From NCBI GenBank assembly GCA_023701085.1, contig JAMPXR010000171.1:1-6038 (forward strand): 6,038 nt of DNA, in the 5' to 3' direction. This document shows positions 1 to 5,886 of the stretch, piece after piece. The translations under genes and the position numbers were made by a program. The notes below the pieces were generated by a model. The model was given only the letters and a program-made list of their open reading frames with translations, did not search any database and was not told the origin of the DNA. Each line of letters begins with the position of its first letter. The first letter of the stretch is position 1. This stretch comes from Ramlibacter sp. GTDB taxonomy: Bacteria; Pseudomonadota; Gammaproteobacteria; Burkholderiales; Burkholderiaceae_C.

Positions 1-441
1 GATGCCGGCGGGAGAGGCCGTGGTGCCCGGCGCCACCGTCGGCCACACCGCCTTGAAGTCGGGCCACAGCAGCGCGTTGTCAACGCCGCCGAGCTCGGGA
101 ACCGAGTGCGCGCGCATCCACCACAGGGCCGTGAAGAAAGCGCCGAAGAACATCACTTCGGAGAAGATGAACCAGCTCATGCTCCAGCGGAACGACAGGT
201 CGACCTTGCGGCCGTAGCTGCCTTCCTCGCTCTCGGCGATCGCGTCCCGGAACCATTGGAACAATACGGCGAACAACCACGCCAGGCCCAGGAACAGCGC
301 GTACTTGCCCCAGGTCGCGCCGTTGATCCACTGGGCCCCGCCGAACGCGATCCAGAACAGCCCGAATGCCGCCAGCACCGGATGGCGCGAGGGGCTGGGG
401 ACGAAGTAGTAAGGCGTGCGGCCTGGAGTGCTGGTGCTCAT
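1..441 (-). CDS. coxC: Cytochrome c oxidase subunit III, 5' part (cut by window edge)
   Basis: This is the N-terminal 147 codons of subunit III (CtaE/CoxC), an integral membrane subunit that binds CoxA and stabilises the proton-pumping aa3 oxidase. The frame is open from ATG at 441 to the window edge with no stop. Visible family marks are the N-terminal YYFVPSPSRHP (residues 11-21), hydrophobic helices at about 22-40 and 46-63, the loop WFRDAIAES (63-71), and the third helix with SEVMFFGAFF (94-103), which carries the conserved Glu95. The full family length is usually about 270-290 residues, so roughly half is missing. The start is set by AGGAG five bases upstream. It is the last cox structural gene in the window and follows the DUF2970 gene by 45 nt. 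I am sure of the family; only the C-terminal half is unseen. Confidence 0.96.
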   Translation of the reverse strand, partial: MSTSTPGRTPYYFVPSPSRHPVLAAFGLFWIAFGGAQWINGATWGKYALFLGLAWLFAVLFQWFRDAIAESEEGSYGRKVDLSFRWSMSWFIFSEVMFFGAFFTALWWMRAHSVPELGGVDNALLWPDFKAVWPTVAPGTTASPAGI

Positions 442-446
442 CTGAA

Positions 447-451
447 CTCCT
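447..451 (-). promoter_or_regulatory. Shine-Dalgarno site of coxC
   Basis: AGGAG lies 5 nt before the ATG at 441. It is a good match to the anti-SD and gives subunit III its own initiation site, unlike the ctaG and DUF2970 genes just upstream, which show none. Confidence 0.75.
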
Positions 452-486
452 GATTTCGGTTTTTTTCCTGGAACGCATCGAAGGGA

Positions 487-669
487 TCACCCGCCGGCCA
501 CCCAGTTGACCAGCAGCACGAGTCCGACGACGAACAGCGCCGCCGCCCCGATGCCGACTGCCACGATGTGGAGCGGGTTGAGCTTGCGCAGGTCGTCCTG
601 GTACGCGCTGTTCTTGCGAATGCCGATGAATGACCACGCCACCGCCTTGACCGTTTGCAGCACGCTCAT
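487..669 (-). CDS. DUF2970 family small membrane protein
   Basis: A 60-residue protein. I recognise it as DUF2970, a family of short proteins found in betaproteobacterial and gammaproteobacterial cox gene clusters; its function is not established. The cytoplasm-like N-terminal half carries VKAVAWSFIGIRKNSAYQDD (residues 7-26), the typical conserved block, followed by NPLH (31-34). A single hydrophobic helix spans about 36-57. It begins 7 nt after the ctaG stop, has no recognisable SD, and ends 45 nt before coxC, so its translation probably depends on ribosomes arriving from ctaG. From position it is likely an accessory or assembly factor of the oxidase, but that is inference. The whole protein is present and near the usual family length. 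Confidence 0.9.
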   Translation of the reverse strand: MSVLQTVKAVAWSFIGIRKNSAYQDDLRKLNPLHIVAVGIGAAALFVVGLVLLVNWVAGG

Positions 670-676
670 GGCACGG

Positions 677-1252
677 TCAGATCGGCGCCGGCGGCGTCTT
701 GCCGCCGACTTCGAAGAAGGTATAGGACAAGGTGATCGTCGTCACGTCCTTCGACAGCCTGGGGTCGATCACGAACGCGACGGGCCACTCCTTCTTCTCG
801 CCCGGCTCCAGCACGTACTGCTTGAAGCAGAAGCATTCCAGCTTGTTGAAATGCGCCGCCGCCTGGCGCGGCGCGTAACTGGGGATCGCCTGCGCCGCCA
901 TGCGCCGGTCCTGCACGTTCCGGAATTCGTACATCACCGTGGCCAGCTCGCCCGGGTGGACCTGCAAGGAGCGCCGGGCCGGCCTGAACTCCCAGGGGCC
1001 GCGCGAATTGGCATCGAACTCCACGGTGATCGTGCGGCTCCGGTCGACCTGGGAATTGTCGGGTACCCGCACGTCGCGGCCCGCGGCGCCGCCGCCGGGG
1101 ACCTGCCGCTCCGACAGCGACAGGATGTTGATGCCGGTCAGCTCGCAGATGTGCTTGTAGATGGGAATCAGCGCATAGCCGAAAGCGAACATGCCGGCCG
1201 CGATCACGGCCAGCTTGCCCAGCATCCTGAGGTTTTCGCTGCGGGCGCTCAT
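677..1252 (-). CDS. ctaG: Cytochrome c oxidase assembly protein CtaG/Cox11
   Basis: A 191-residue copper chaperone that delivers Cu(I) for the CuB centre of CoxA. It has a short cytoplasmic N-terminus, one membrane helix at about residues 11-31, then a periplasmic immunoglobulin-like domain. Key residues are intact: the copper-binding CFCF motif at 140-143 (within KLECFCFKQ) and the juxtamembrane Cys36 in YKHICELTG (32-40), a third conserved cysteine of the family. The end YTFFEV (178-182 and on) is also typical. Length is normal for the family (about 180-200). The start ATG follows the stop of the 36-residue gene by 6 nt and has no clear SD, suggesting translational coupling. It sits between coxA and coxC, as expected for its role in metallating CoxA. 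Confidence 0.97.
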   Translation of the reverse strand: MSARSENLRMLGKLAVIAAGMFAFGYALIPIYKHICELTGINILSLSERQVPGGGAAGRDVRVPDNSQVDRSRTITVEFDANSRGPWEFRPARRSLQVHPGELATVMYEFRNVQDRRMAAQAIPSYAPRQAAAHFNKLECFCFKQYVLEPGEKKEWPVAFVIDPRLSKDVTTITLSYTFFEVGGKTPPAPI

Positions 1253-1258
1253 GTCAGT

Positions 1259-1369
1259 TCAATGCGACAGCAGCGCCATCTTGGCGACGAAGCCGGCCAG
1301 GAACACGGCGGCGATCGAAGCCAGCACCAGTGCCAGGCGCAGGTTGCTCTTCTTCTGCTCGGGGGTCAT
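1259..1369 (-). CDS. Cytochrome oxidase small assembly protein (36 aa)
   Basis: A 36-codon gene that fills the gap between coxA and ctaG. The peptide starts MTPEQKKSN, has a basic patch (Lys6, Lys7, Arg11), one hydrophobic helix at about 12-29, and a short tail ending LLSH. The charge pattern suggests the N-terminus faces the cytoplasm. Burkholderiales commonly carry a protein of this size, start and position, annotated as cytochrome oxidase small assembly protein; I match it on those grounds, and no biochemical role is known to me. The start has GGGAG 9 nt upstream, beginning 4 nt after the coxA stop; the ctaG start is 6 nt downstream. Its helix resembles the N-terminal helix of CtaG (both contain NLR followed by LA and IAA). 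The frame uses the same G/C-ending codons as its neighbours. Confidence 0.85.
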   Translation of the reverse strand: MTPEQKKSNLRLALVLASIAAVFLAGFVAKMALLSH

Positions 1370-1384
1370 GCGGGGCGTCTCCCG

Positions 1385-3124
1385 TCAGCGATAGCTGCCG
1401 TCAGGCTGCTCTTGCGGCGGCGGCATGTGCAAGCCCGCGGCGTGCAGCCCCGGCTGCGGCACGCCCGGCGCGTGCGCGACGGGATGCACGCGCGCGTCCA
1501 GCACGCGGGTCGCCGTCACATCCAGCCGCGGCGGCGTTTCGAAGGTGTGGAAGGGCGCGGGCGAGGGGACTTCCCACTCGAGCCCTTCGGCGCCCTTGCC
1601 GTCCGCGTCGTTCCAGGGGCGCTGCGGGGCGCGCTCACCCTGGCCGCGCATGCACGGCAGCACGACGAAGAAGAAGAAGTACACCTGCGCCAGGCCGAAG
1701 GCGAAGCCGCCCACCGACGCCACGGCGTTGAAGTCCGCGAACTGCATCGGATAGTCGGCATAACGGCGCGGCATGCCGGCCAGGCCCAGGAAGTGCATCG
1801 GGAAGAAGGTGACGTTGAACGCGATCAGCGACCACCAGAAATGGATCTTGCCGCGCGTTTCGTTGTACATCACGCCCGTCCACTTGGGCACCCAGTAGTA
1901 GAAGCCGGCGAACATCGCGTACAGCGAACCGGCCACCAGCACATAGTGGAAATGCGCTACCACGTAGTAAGTGTCCTGCAGCAGGATGTCGATCGGGGCC
2001 ATCGCGACGATCAGGCCGGTGAAGCCGCCCATCGTGAAGACGAAGATGAACCCGACGGCGAACAGCATCGGCGTCTCGAAGGTCATCGAGCCCTGCCACA
2101 TGGTGGCGATCCAGTTGAAGATCTTCACCGCCGTGGGCACCGCGATCAGCATGGTCGCGTACATGAAGAACAGCTGGCCGGTCACCGGCATGCCGGTGGT
2201 GAACATGTGGTGCGCCCAGACGATGAACGACAGGATGGCGATCGAGCTGGTGGCGTACACCATGGAGGCGTAGCCGAACAGGCGCTTGCGCGAGAACGCC
2301 GGAACCACCTGGCTGATGATGCCGAAGGCCGGCAGGATCATGATGTAGACCTCGGGGTGCCCGAAGAACCAGAAGATGTGCTGGAACATCACCGGGTCGC
2401 CGCCGCCCGCGGGATTGAAGAAGGTGGTGCCGAAGTGGCGGTCGGTCAGCGTCATGGTGATCGCGCCGGCGAGCACCGGCATCACGGCGATCAGCAGGTA
2501 GGCCGTGATGAGCCAGGTCCAGCAGAACATCGGCATCCTCATCAGCGACATGCCGGGCGCCCGCATATTCAGGATGGTCACGATGATGTTGATCGATCCC
2601 ATGATCGACGAGGCGCCCATGATGTGCAGCGCGAAGATGCCGGCGTCCATCGACGGCCCCATCTGCAGGGTGAGCGGGGCGTAGAAGGTCCATCCGGCGG
2701 CGGGCGCGCCGCCGGGCATGAAGAACGAAGCCGCCACCAGGATGCCGGCGGGCACCAGCAGCCAGAAGCTGAAGTTGTTCATGCGGGCGAAGGCCATGTC
2801 GGCCGCGCCGATCTGCAGCGGGATCATCCAGTTCGCGAAACCCACGAAGGCCGGCATGATGGCGCCGAACACCATGATCACGCCGTGCATCGTGGTGAGC
2901 TGGTTGAACAGTTCCGGATTGACCAGCTGCAGCCCGGGCTGGAACAGTTCGGCGCGGATCAGCAGGGCCAGCACGCCGCCGAACATCAGCATGAAGAAGG
3001 CGAACAGCAGGTACAGCGTGCCGATGTCCTTGTGGTTGGTGGCGAACACCCAGCGGCGCCAGCCGTGCGGGTGCGCATGGTGCTCGTCGTGTGCGAGTTC
3101 GTGAGGGTCGAGGACGGCGCTCAT
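1385..3124 (-). CDS. coxA: Cytochrome c oxidase subunit I
   Basis: The 579-residue catalytic subunit (CtaD) of the aa3-type oxidase. It is a multi-helix inner-membrane protein holding heme a and the heme a3/CuB centre where O2 is reduced to water. Ligands are all visible: heme a His80 (TMHGVIMVF) and His393, heme a3 His391 (both in HFHYV), and CuB His256, His305 and His306 (HPEVY and AHHMF). The Tyr260 expected to cross-link to His256 is present, as is the proton-channel Glu258. Lys334 (TAVKIFNW) fits the K channel; Asp109, Asn116 and Asn117 fit the D channel entrance. The N-terminus is His-rich (residues 8-20), which is common in betaproteobacteria. AAGGA 6 nt before the ATG at 3124 supports the start. 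The C-terminus runs about 40 residues past the usual ending near TFETPPRLD (527-535); that tail is Pro/His-rich. It lies 34 nt after coxB. Confidence 0.98.
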   Translation of the reverse strand: MSAVLDPHELAHDEHHAHPHGWRRWVFATNHKDIGTLYLLFAFFMLMFGGVLALLIRAELFQPGLQLVNPELFNQLTTMHGVIMVFGAIMPAFVGFANWMIPLQIGAADMAFARMNNFSFWLLVPAGILVAASFFMPGGAPAAGWTFYAPLTLQMGPSMDAGIFALHIMGASSIMGSINIIVTILNMRAPGMSLMRMPMFCWTWLITAYLLIAVMPVLAGAITMTLTDRHFGTTFFNPAGGGDPVMFQHIFWFFGHPEVYIMILPAFGIISQVVPAFSRKRLFGYASMVYATSSIAILSFIVWAHHMFTTGMPVTGQLFFMYATMLIAVPTAVKIFNWIATMWQGSMTFETPMLFAVGFIFVFTMGGFTGLIVAMAPIDILLQDTYYVVAHFHYVLVAGSLYAMFAGFYYWVPKWTGVMYNETRGKIHFWWSLIAFNVTFFPMHFLGLAGMPRRYADYPMQFADFNAVASVGGFAFGLAQVYFFFFVVLPCMRGQGERAPQRPWNDADGKGAEGLEWEVPSPAPFHTFETPPRLDVTATRVLDARVHPVAHAPGVPQPGLHAAGLHMPPPQEQPDGSYR

Positions 3125-3130
3125 CTGTTT

Positions 3131-3135
3131 TCCTT
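3131..3135 (-). promoter_or_regulatory. Shine-Dalgarno site of coxA
   Basis: AAGGA is followed by six bases and then the ATG at 3124. It fixes the coxA start and shows that subunit I has its own ribosome entry site within the operon. Confidence 0.75.
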
Positions 3136-3158
3136 GCTTGTGGTGCTCGAGGGCGCGC

Positions 3159-4319
3159 TCACTTGCGCTCGGCCAGGACTTCCGCGGGCTGCACGATCTG
3201 CCCGGTCTTGTTGGACCAGCTGTTCTTCGTGTAGCTGATCACCGCCGCCAGCTCGGTATCGGACAGCTGTTTCCAGGGCGGCATGGCGCCCTGCCCGTTC
3301 AGCACGATGTGGATCTGCTTGCCCTTGTCGGCGTCGAGCACGACCGGCGAGCGGTCCAGCGGCTTGATCGGCCCGGCACCCGCCCCGCTGGCCTGGTGGC
3401 AGGCGGCGCAGTTGGCCGCGTAGACCTTCTCGCCGCGCTTGAGCAGGTCGTCCAGCGCCCAGACCTTGTTCGGGTCGTCCAGCCGGGCCGCCATCTGCTT
3501 CTTCTGGGCCTCCACCCAGCCGCTGTACTCCTGCGCCGACAGGACCTTCACGTGGATCGGCATGTAGGCGTGCTCCTTGCCGCACAGCTCGTAGCACTGG
3601 CCGTAGAAGTCGCCGGTCTTTTCGCTGCGGAACCAGGTGTCGCGCACGAAGCCCGGAATGGCGTCCTGCTTGACGCCGAGCGCGGGCACGCCCCAGGCGT
3701 GGATGACGTCATTGGCCGTGGTGATGATGCGCACCTTCTTGTTGACGGGGACCACCAGCGGGTTGTCGACCTTGAGCAGGTAGTCGTCGGGCACCTGGCC
3801 CCGGGCGCCGTCATTGGACATGTCACGATGCGCGCCATCCAGTGTCGACAGGAAGGAAACGCCTTCGCCCTCCCCCTTGAGGTAGTCGTAGCCCCACTTC
3901 CACTGGTAGCCCGTGGCCTTGATGGTGATGTCGGCGTTGCTGGTGTCCTTTTGCGCCACCAGCACCTTGGTCGCGGGCAGCGCCATGCCGATGACGATGA
4001 GGAACGGAATGACGGTCCAGACGATCTCCACCGTCACCGACTCGTGGAAATTCGCCGCCTTGTGGCCGACCGACCTGCGATGCTTCCAGATCGAATAGAA
4101 CATCACGCTGAACACGCCGATGAAGATGACCGTGCAGGTAATGAGCATGAACCAGTGCAGCCAGGCTTGCTCCGACGCGATGCGGGTGGCGGCGGCGTGC
4201 AGGTTGAGCTGGCGCACGGCCGGTCCGCCCGGCAGGTCGCCCACGGCGTGCGCCGCCGGGGCCGCGAGGGCGAGCAGCGTCGCGGCCGTCCAGTAGTTGT
4301 TGCTCTTCATGGTTTTCAC
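3159..4319 (-). CDS. coxB: Cytochrome c oxidase subunit II with fused cytochrome c domain (caa3 type)
   Basis: A 386-residue subunit II (CtaC) that takes electrons from cytochrome c and passes them via CuA to CoxA. In order: a signal peptide (about 1-25, ending PAAHA), two membrane helices (about 54-77 and 96-118), the aromatic electron-entry segment QWKWGYDY (139-146), and a periplasmic cupredoxin domain. CuA ligands are complete: His207, Cys242, Glu244, Cys246, His250 and Met253. A C-terminal class I cytochrome c domain follows, with heme motif CAACH (304-308) and likely axial Met346 (GAMPPW). Subunit II proteins without the fusion are about 270-290 residues. I begin at GTG 4319 because GAGGG lies 9 nt upstream; ATG 4310, three codons later, would sit 18 nt from it. 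It is the first cox structural gene, 78 nt after DUF2244. Confidence 0.97.
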   Translation of the reverse strand: MKTMKSNNYWTAATLLALAAPAAHAVGDLPGGPAVRQLNLHAAATRIASEQAWLHWFMLITCTVIFIGVFSVMFYSIWKHRRSVGHKAANFHESVTVEIVWTVIPFLIVIGMALPATKVLVAQKDTSNADITIKATGYQWKWGYDYLKGEGEGVSFLSTLDGAHRDMSNDGARGQVPDDYLLKVDNPLVVPVNKKVRIITTANDVIHAWGVPALGVKQDAIPGFVRDTWFRSEKTGDFYGQCYELCGKEHAYMPIHVKVLSAQEYSGWVEAQKKQMAARLDDPNKVWALDDLLKRGEKVYAANCAACHQASGAGAGPIKPLDRSPVVLDADKGKQIHIVLNGQGAMPPWKQLSDTELAAVISYTKNSWSNKTGQIVQPAEVLAERK

Positions 4320-4328
4320 TGACTTGAA

Positions 4329-4333
4329 CCCTC
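4329..4333 (-). promoter_or_regulatory. Shine-Dalgarno site favouring the GTG start of coxB
   Basis: GAGGG lies 9 nt before GTG 4319 but 18 nt before the in-frame ATG at 4310. Spacing favours the GTG, adding three residues (MKT) to the signal peptide. Either start leaves the mature protein unchanged. Confidence 0.5.
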
Positions 4334-4397
4334 GATCAAAATCCCGCCTCCCGCCGGGCCGTCTCCCGCGCCCGCCCGCACTGCCTTGTCACCGACG

Positions 4398-4874
4398 CTA
4401 CGCCTGGCGCAACGCCGTTCTGATCTCCCGCGCCAGCAGCGGCCTGAACTCGGGACGCAGGTGGCGTCCCACATTCACCCGCCGGCCCCGCGCCGACAGC
4501 TCGACCAGCGAGCGGTCGTCCGCGCCGGGCTCGACCCGAACCCAGTCGCGATCGAACTCGGTCCGCTGCATGCGGCCCGCGTCCTCCAGTTCCACCACCA
4601 GCCGCCGCTCCTGCAGCGAGATGGTCTCGCCGTCGGCCGCATGCCGCGCATACGCCAGGAATGCCGCACCGACCGCCGCCAGTTCGAGCGCCGCGAACGC
4701 AAGGACCAGCACGGCCCCCTGAGACCAGAAAAGGACGCCGATGCCGAGCGACACGGCGCACAGCAGGCCATAAAGCCGGCCCAACTGGGCGGGCGTGGCG
4801 GCGCAGTTGCGCTTCAGGGACCAGCGGATGTTCCGGCCCTGGACAGTGGCGAAGCGAAATACCGGATTCGGCAC
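4398..4874 (-). CDS. DUF2244 family membrane protein
   Basis: A 158-residue protein I recognise as DUF2244, an uncharacterised integral-membrane family often encoded just upstream of coxB in alpha- and betaproteobacteria. The family hallmark WSLKRNCAATPAQL is at residues 18-31. Two hydrophobic helices follow at about 34-50 and 52-75, then a soluble C-terminal part rich in Arg and Glu (about 80-158). That topology suggests a short N-terminus and a cytoplasmic C-terminal domain. The start is GTG; it is the first usable start after an in-frame stop 37-39 nt upstream, and it has no clear SD. A TACAAT box sits 20-25 nt upstream. No terminator is visible in the 78 nt before coxB, so it may be cotranscribed with the oxidase. 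A link to oxidase biogenesis is suggested by context only. Confidence 0.9.
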   Translation of the reverse strand: MPNPVFRFATVQGRNIRWSLKRNCAATPAQLGRLYGLLCAVSLGIGVLFWSQGAVLVLAFAALELAAVGAAFLAYARHAADGETISLQERRLVVELEDAGRMQRTEFDRDWVRVEPGADDRSLVELSARGRRVNVGRHLRPEFRPLLAREIRTALRQA

Positions 4875-4894
4875 GGTGACGCTGAAAATCGGCG

Positions 4895-4900
4895 ATTGTA
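4895..4900 (-). promoter_or_regulatory. Possible -10 box for the DUF2244 gene
   Basis: TACAAT matches the sigma70 -10 consensus at five of six bases and lies 20 nt before the GTG start at 4874, which would give a leader of roughly 14 nt. No convincing -35 hexamer is present 16-18 nt upstream, so this is weak. If real, it could drive DUF2244 and reach the cox genes. Confidence 0.22.
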
Positions 4901-4962
4901 GCGCGGCTCTTCAGCCACATCTTTGTCCGCCGCGTATTGACCTTTGGCAAACGAACGGTAAG

Positions 4963-5856
4963 TCAGCCGCCCCGGTTCTTGCTCGAACGCAACATGGCGC
5001 GCAAATCTTCGAGCGGGACCGCCGTCTGCTCGCCCACCCCGGCCCTCGGGGCCGGCTTGACCGCGTGGCCGTAGATGATTTCGAACGTCAACGCGAGCCG
5101 GCCGTCGGGCTGACGCAGCGTCCGCGCCAGTTCGTCCTGCAGGCGCTGCTTCCAGCCCCGGCCGCGCAGGGCCGGGAAGCGCCCCGGGTGAAGGTTGGCG
5201 CCCAGCTCCCGCAATTCGGCCAGCAGGCGCTGCGGCGACTCCCAGCTCAGCGTGATGCGCTCCATGTCCATCACCGGATCGGCGAAGCCCGAATGCACCA
5301 GCATGTCGCCCCAGTCGTGCATGTCGGTGAAGTCATGCGCGGGCGGCGGCCAGTCCAGGGCCCGATAGACGCCGCGCAGTTCGCGCAGCGTGTCCGGCCC
5401 CAGGCAGGAAAACATCAGGAAGCCGCCCACGGACAGCGCCCTGTGCCACTGCTCGATCAGCATGTGCGGCTGCGCCGCCGTGTGCAGCGCCATATTGGCC
5501 CACAGCATCTGCACCGCGCCCGGCGGGACCGGCCCGTGGTGCAGGGCCGGCGCCGTCCAGCGCCGCCACCAGGGCCGGGCCAGATGAGCGAGCGCGAGCC
5601 GGGCGTGCTCGGGCCCGGTTTGCGCGACATAGCATTCGGCCGCGGGATAGCGCCGCTCCAGCAGCGCGTGGGCGGCCAGGCCGCCGCGCACCGGTTCCCA
5701 GTCGGCCCAGGCCCGGGGCTGCAGCCGGATCCACTGCAGCCTGTCTTCCATGCGGCGCGCCACTTCCTCGTGCAGCCAGGGCGAGCGCGCGGGCGCCACG
5801 GCTTGCCAGCGGGCGGCGGCGGCGGAGTCGATGGTGGGCGGGCGCTCGGCGGTCAT
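4963..5856 (-). CDS. BioC-like methyltransferase-fold protein with degenerate SAM motif
   Basis: A 297-residue protein (from ATG 5856; a TTG two codons earlier is possible). The C-terminal two thirds look like BioC, the malonyl-ACP O-methyltransferase of biotin synthesis. Numbered from the TTG (subtract 2 for the ATG), marks are MLWANMALHTAAQPHMLIE (119-137), GGFLMFSCLGPDTLRELR (146-163), HDFTDMHDWGDMLVHSGFADP (176-196), SWESPQRLLAELRELGAN (206-223) and LTFEIIYGHA (258-267). The N-terminal half is odd: where SAM methyltransferases have a D-x-G-x-G-x-G loop, this one has WADWEPVRGG (52-61) and no acidic SAM-ribose residue I can place. It may be a diverged or non-catalytic relative, so I give no gene symbol. 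No other biotin gene is visible. It starts 30 bp from the divergent comF-like gene and ends 88 nt before DUF2244. Confidence 0.8.
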   Translation of the reverse strand: MTAERPPTIDSAAAARWQAVAPARSPWLHEEVARRMEDRLQWIRLQPRAWADWEPVRGGLAAHALLERRYPAAECYVAQTGPEHARLALAHLARPWWRRWTAPALHHGPVPPGAVQMLWANMALHTAAQPHMLIEQWHRALSVGGFLMFSCLGPDTLRELRGVYRALDWPPPAHDFTDMHDWGDMLVHSGFADPVMDMERITLSWESPQRLLAELRELGANLHPGRFPALRGRGWKQRLQDELARTLRQPDGRLALTFEIIYGHAVKPAPRAGVGEQTAVPLEDLRAMLRSSKNRGG

Positions 5857-5872
5857 GGACAAGGTCTGGGCG

Positions 5873-5880
5873 AGTATATT
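5873..5880. promoter_or_regulatory. Overlapping divergent -10 elements between the methyltransferase-like and comF-like genes
   Basis: The eight bases AGTATATT are the only AT-rich patch in the 30-bp gap. They read as TATATT on the plus strand (5875-5880) and TATACT on the minus strand (5878-5873), each five of six to the sigma70 -10 consensus, so the two promoters would share bases. Plus-strand transcription starting 7 nt beyond the box would begin at the A of the comF-like ATG. No good -35 is seen for either direction. Confidence 0.4.
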
Positions 5881-5886
5881 GATTCG

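Noticed and set aside
459..467. T-run on the plus strand between DUF2970 and coxC, as a terminator
   Set aside because: No GC-rich stem precedes it on the plus strand, and on the transcribed minus strand it is an A-run within a leader that leads to coxC.
1667..1679. GAA/TTC triplet run as a slippage repeat
   Set aside because: It encodes four phenylalanines in a CoxA membrane helix (residues 483-486), with only four units; ordinary coding sequence.
1635..2693. A 352-codon minus-strand frame inside coxA
   Set aside because: It is a +1/-1 shadow of coxA with an Arg/His/Asp-rich translation; coxA itself is unbroken there.
506..3238. A 910-codon open frame on the plus strand opposite DUF2970, ctaG and coxA
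   Set aside because: It is antisense to genes with complete sets of catalytic motifs. The translation is dominated by Arg, His, Gly, Glu and Ala with no domain or membrane pattern, as expected when GC-ending codons remove stops from the complementary frame.
3138..4322. A 394-codon open frame on the plus strand opposite coxB
   Set aside because: Same effect: a mirror of coxB, low-complexity Arg/His/Val/Leu composition and no motif, while coxB shows every CuA and heme ligand.
4900..4940. Inverted repeat between DUF2244 and the methyltransferase-like gene (CGCGGC with GCCGCG, and an inner GGCT/AGCC)
   Set aside because: The stems are short, the outer loop is about 21 nt, and no U-run follows, so I do not call a terminator.
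4336..4950. A 204-codon minus-strand frame overlapping DUF2244, with an ATG start
   Set aside because: Its translation is Arg/Gly/Ala-rich with no pattern, while the overlapping frame has the DUF2244 motif and two membrane helices.
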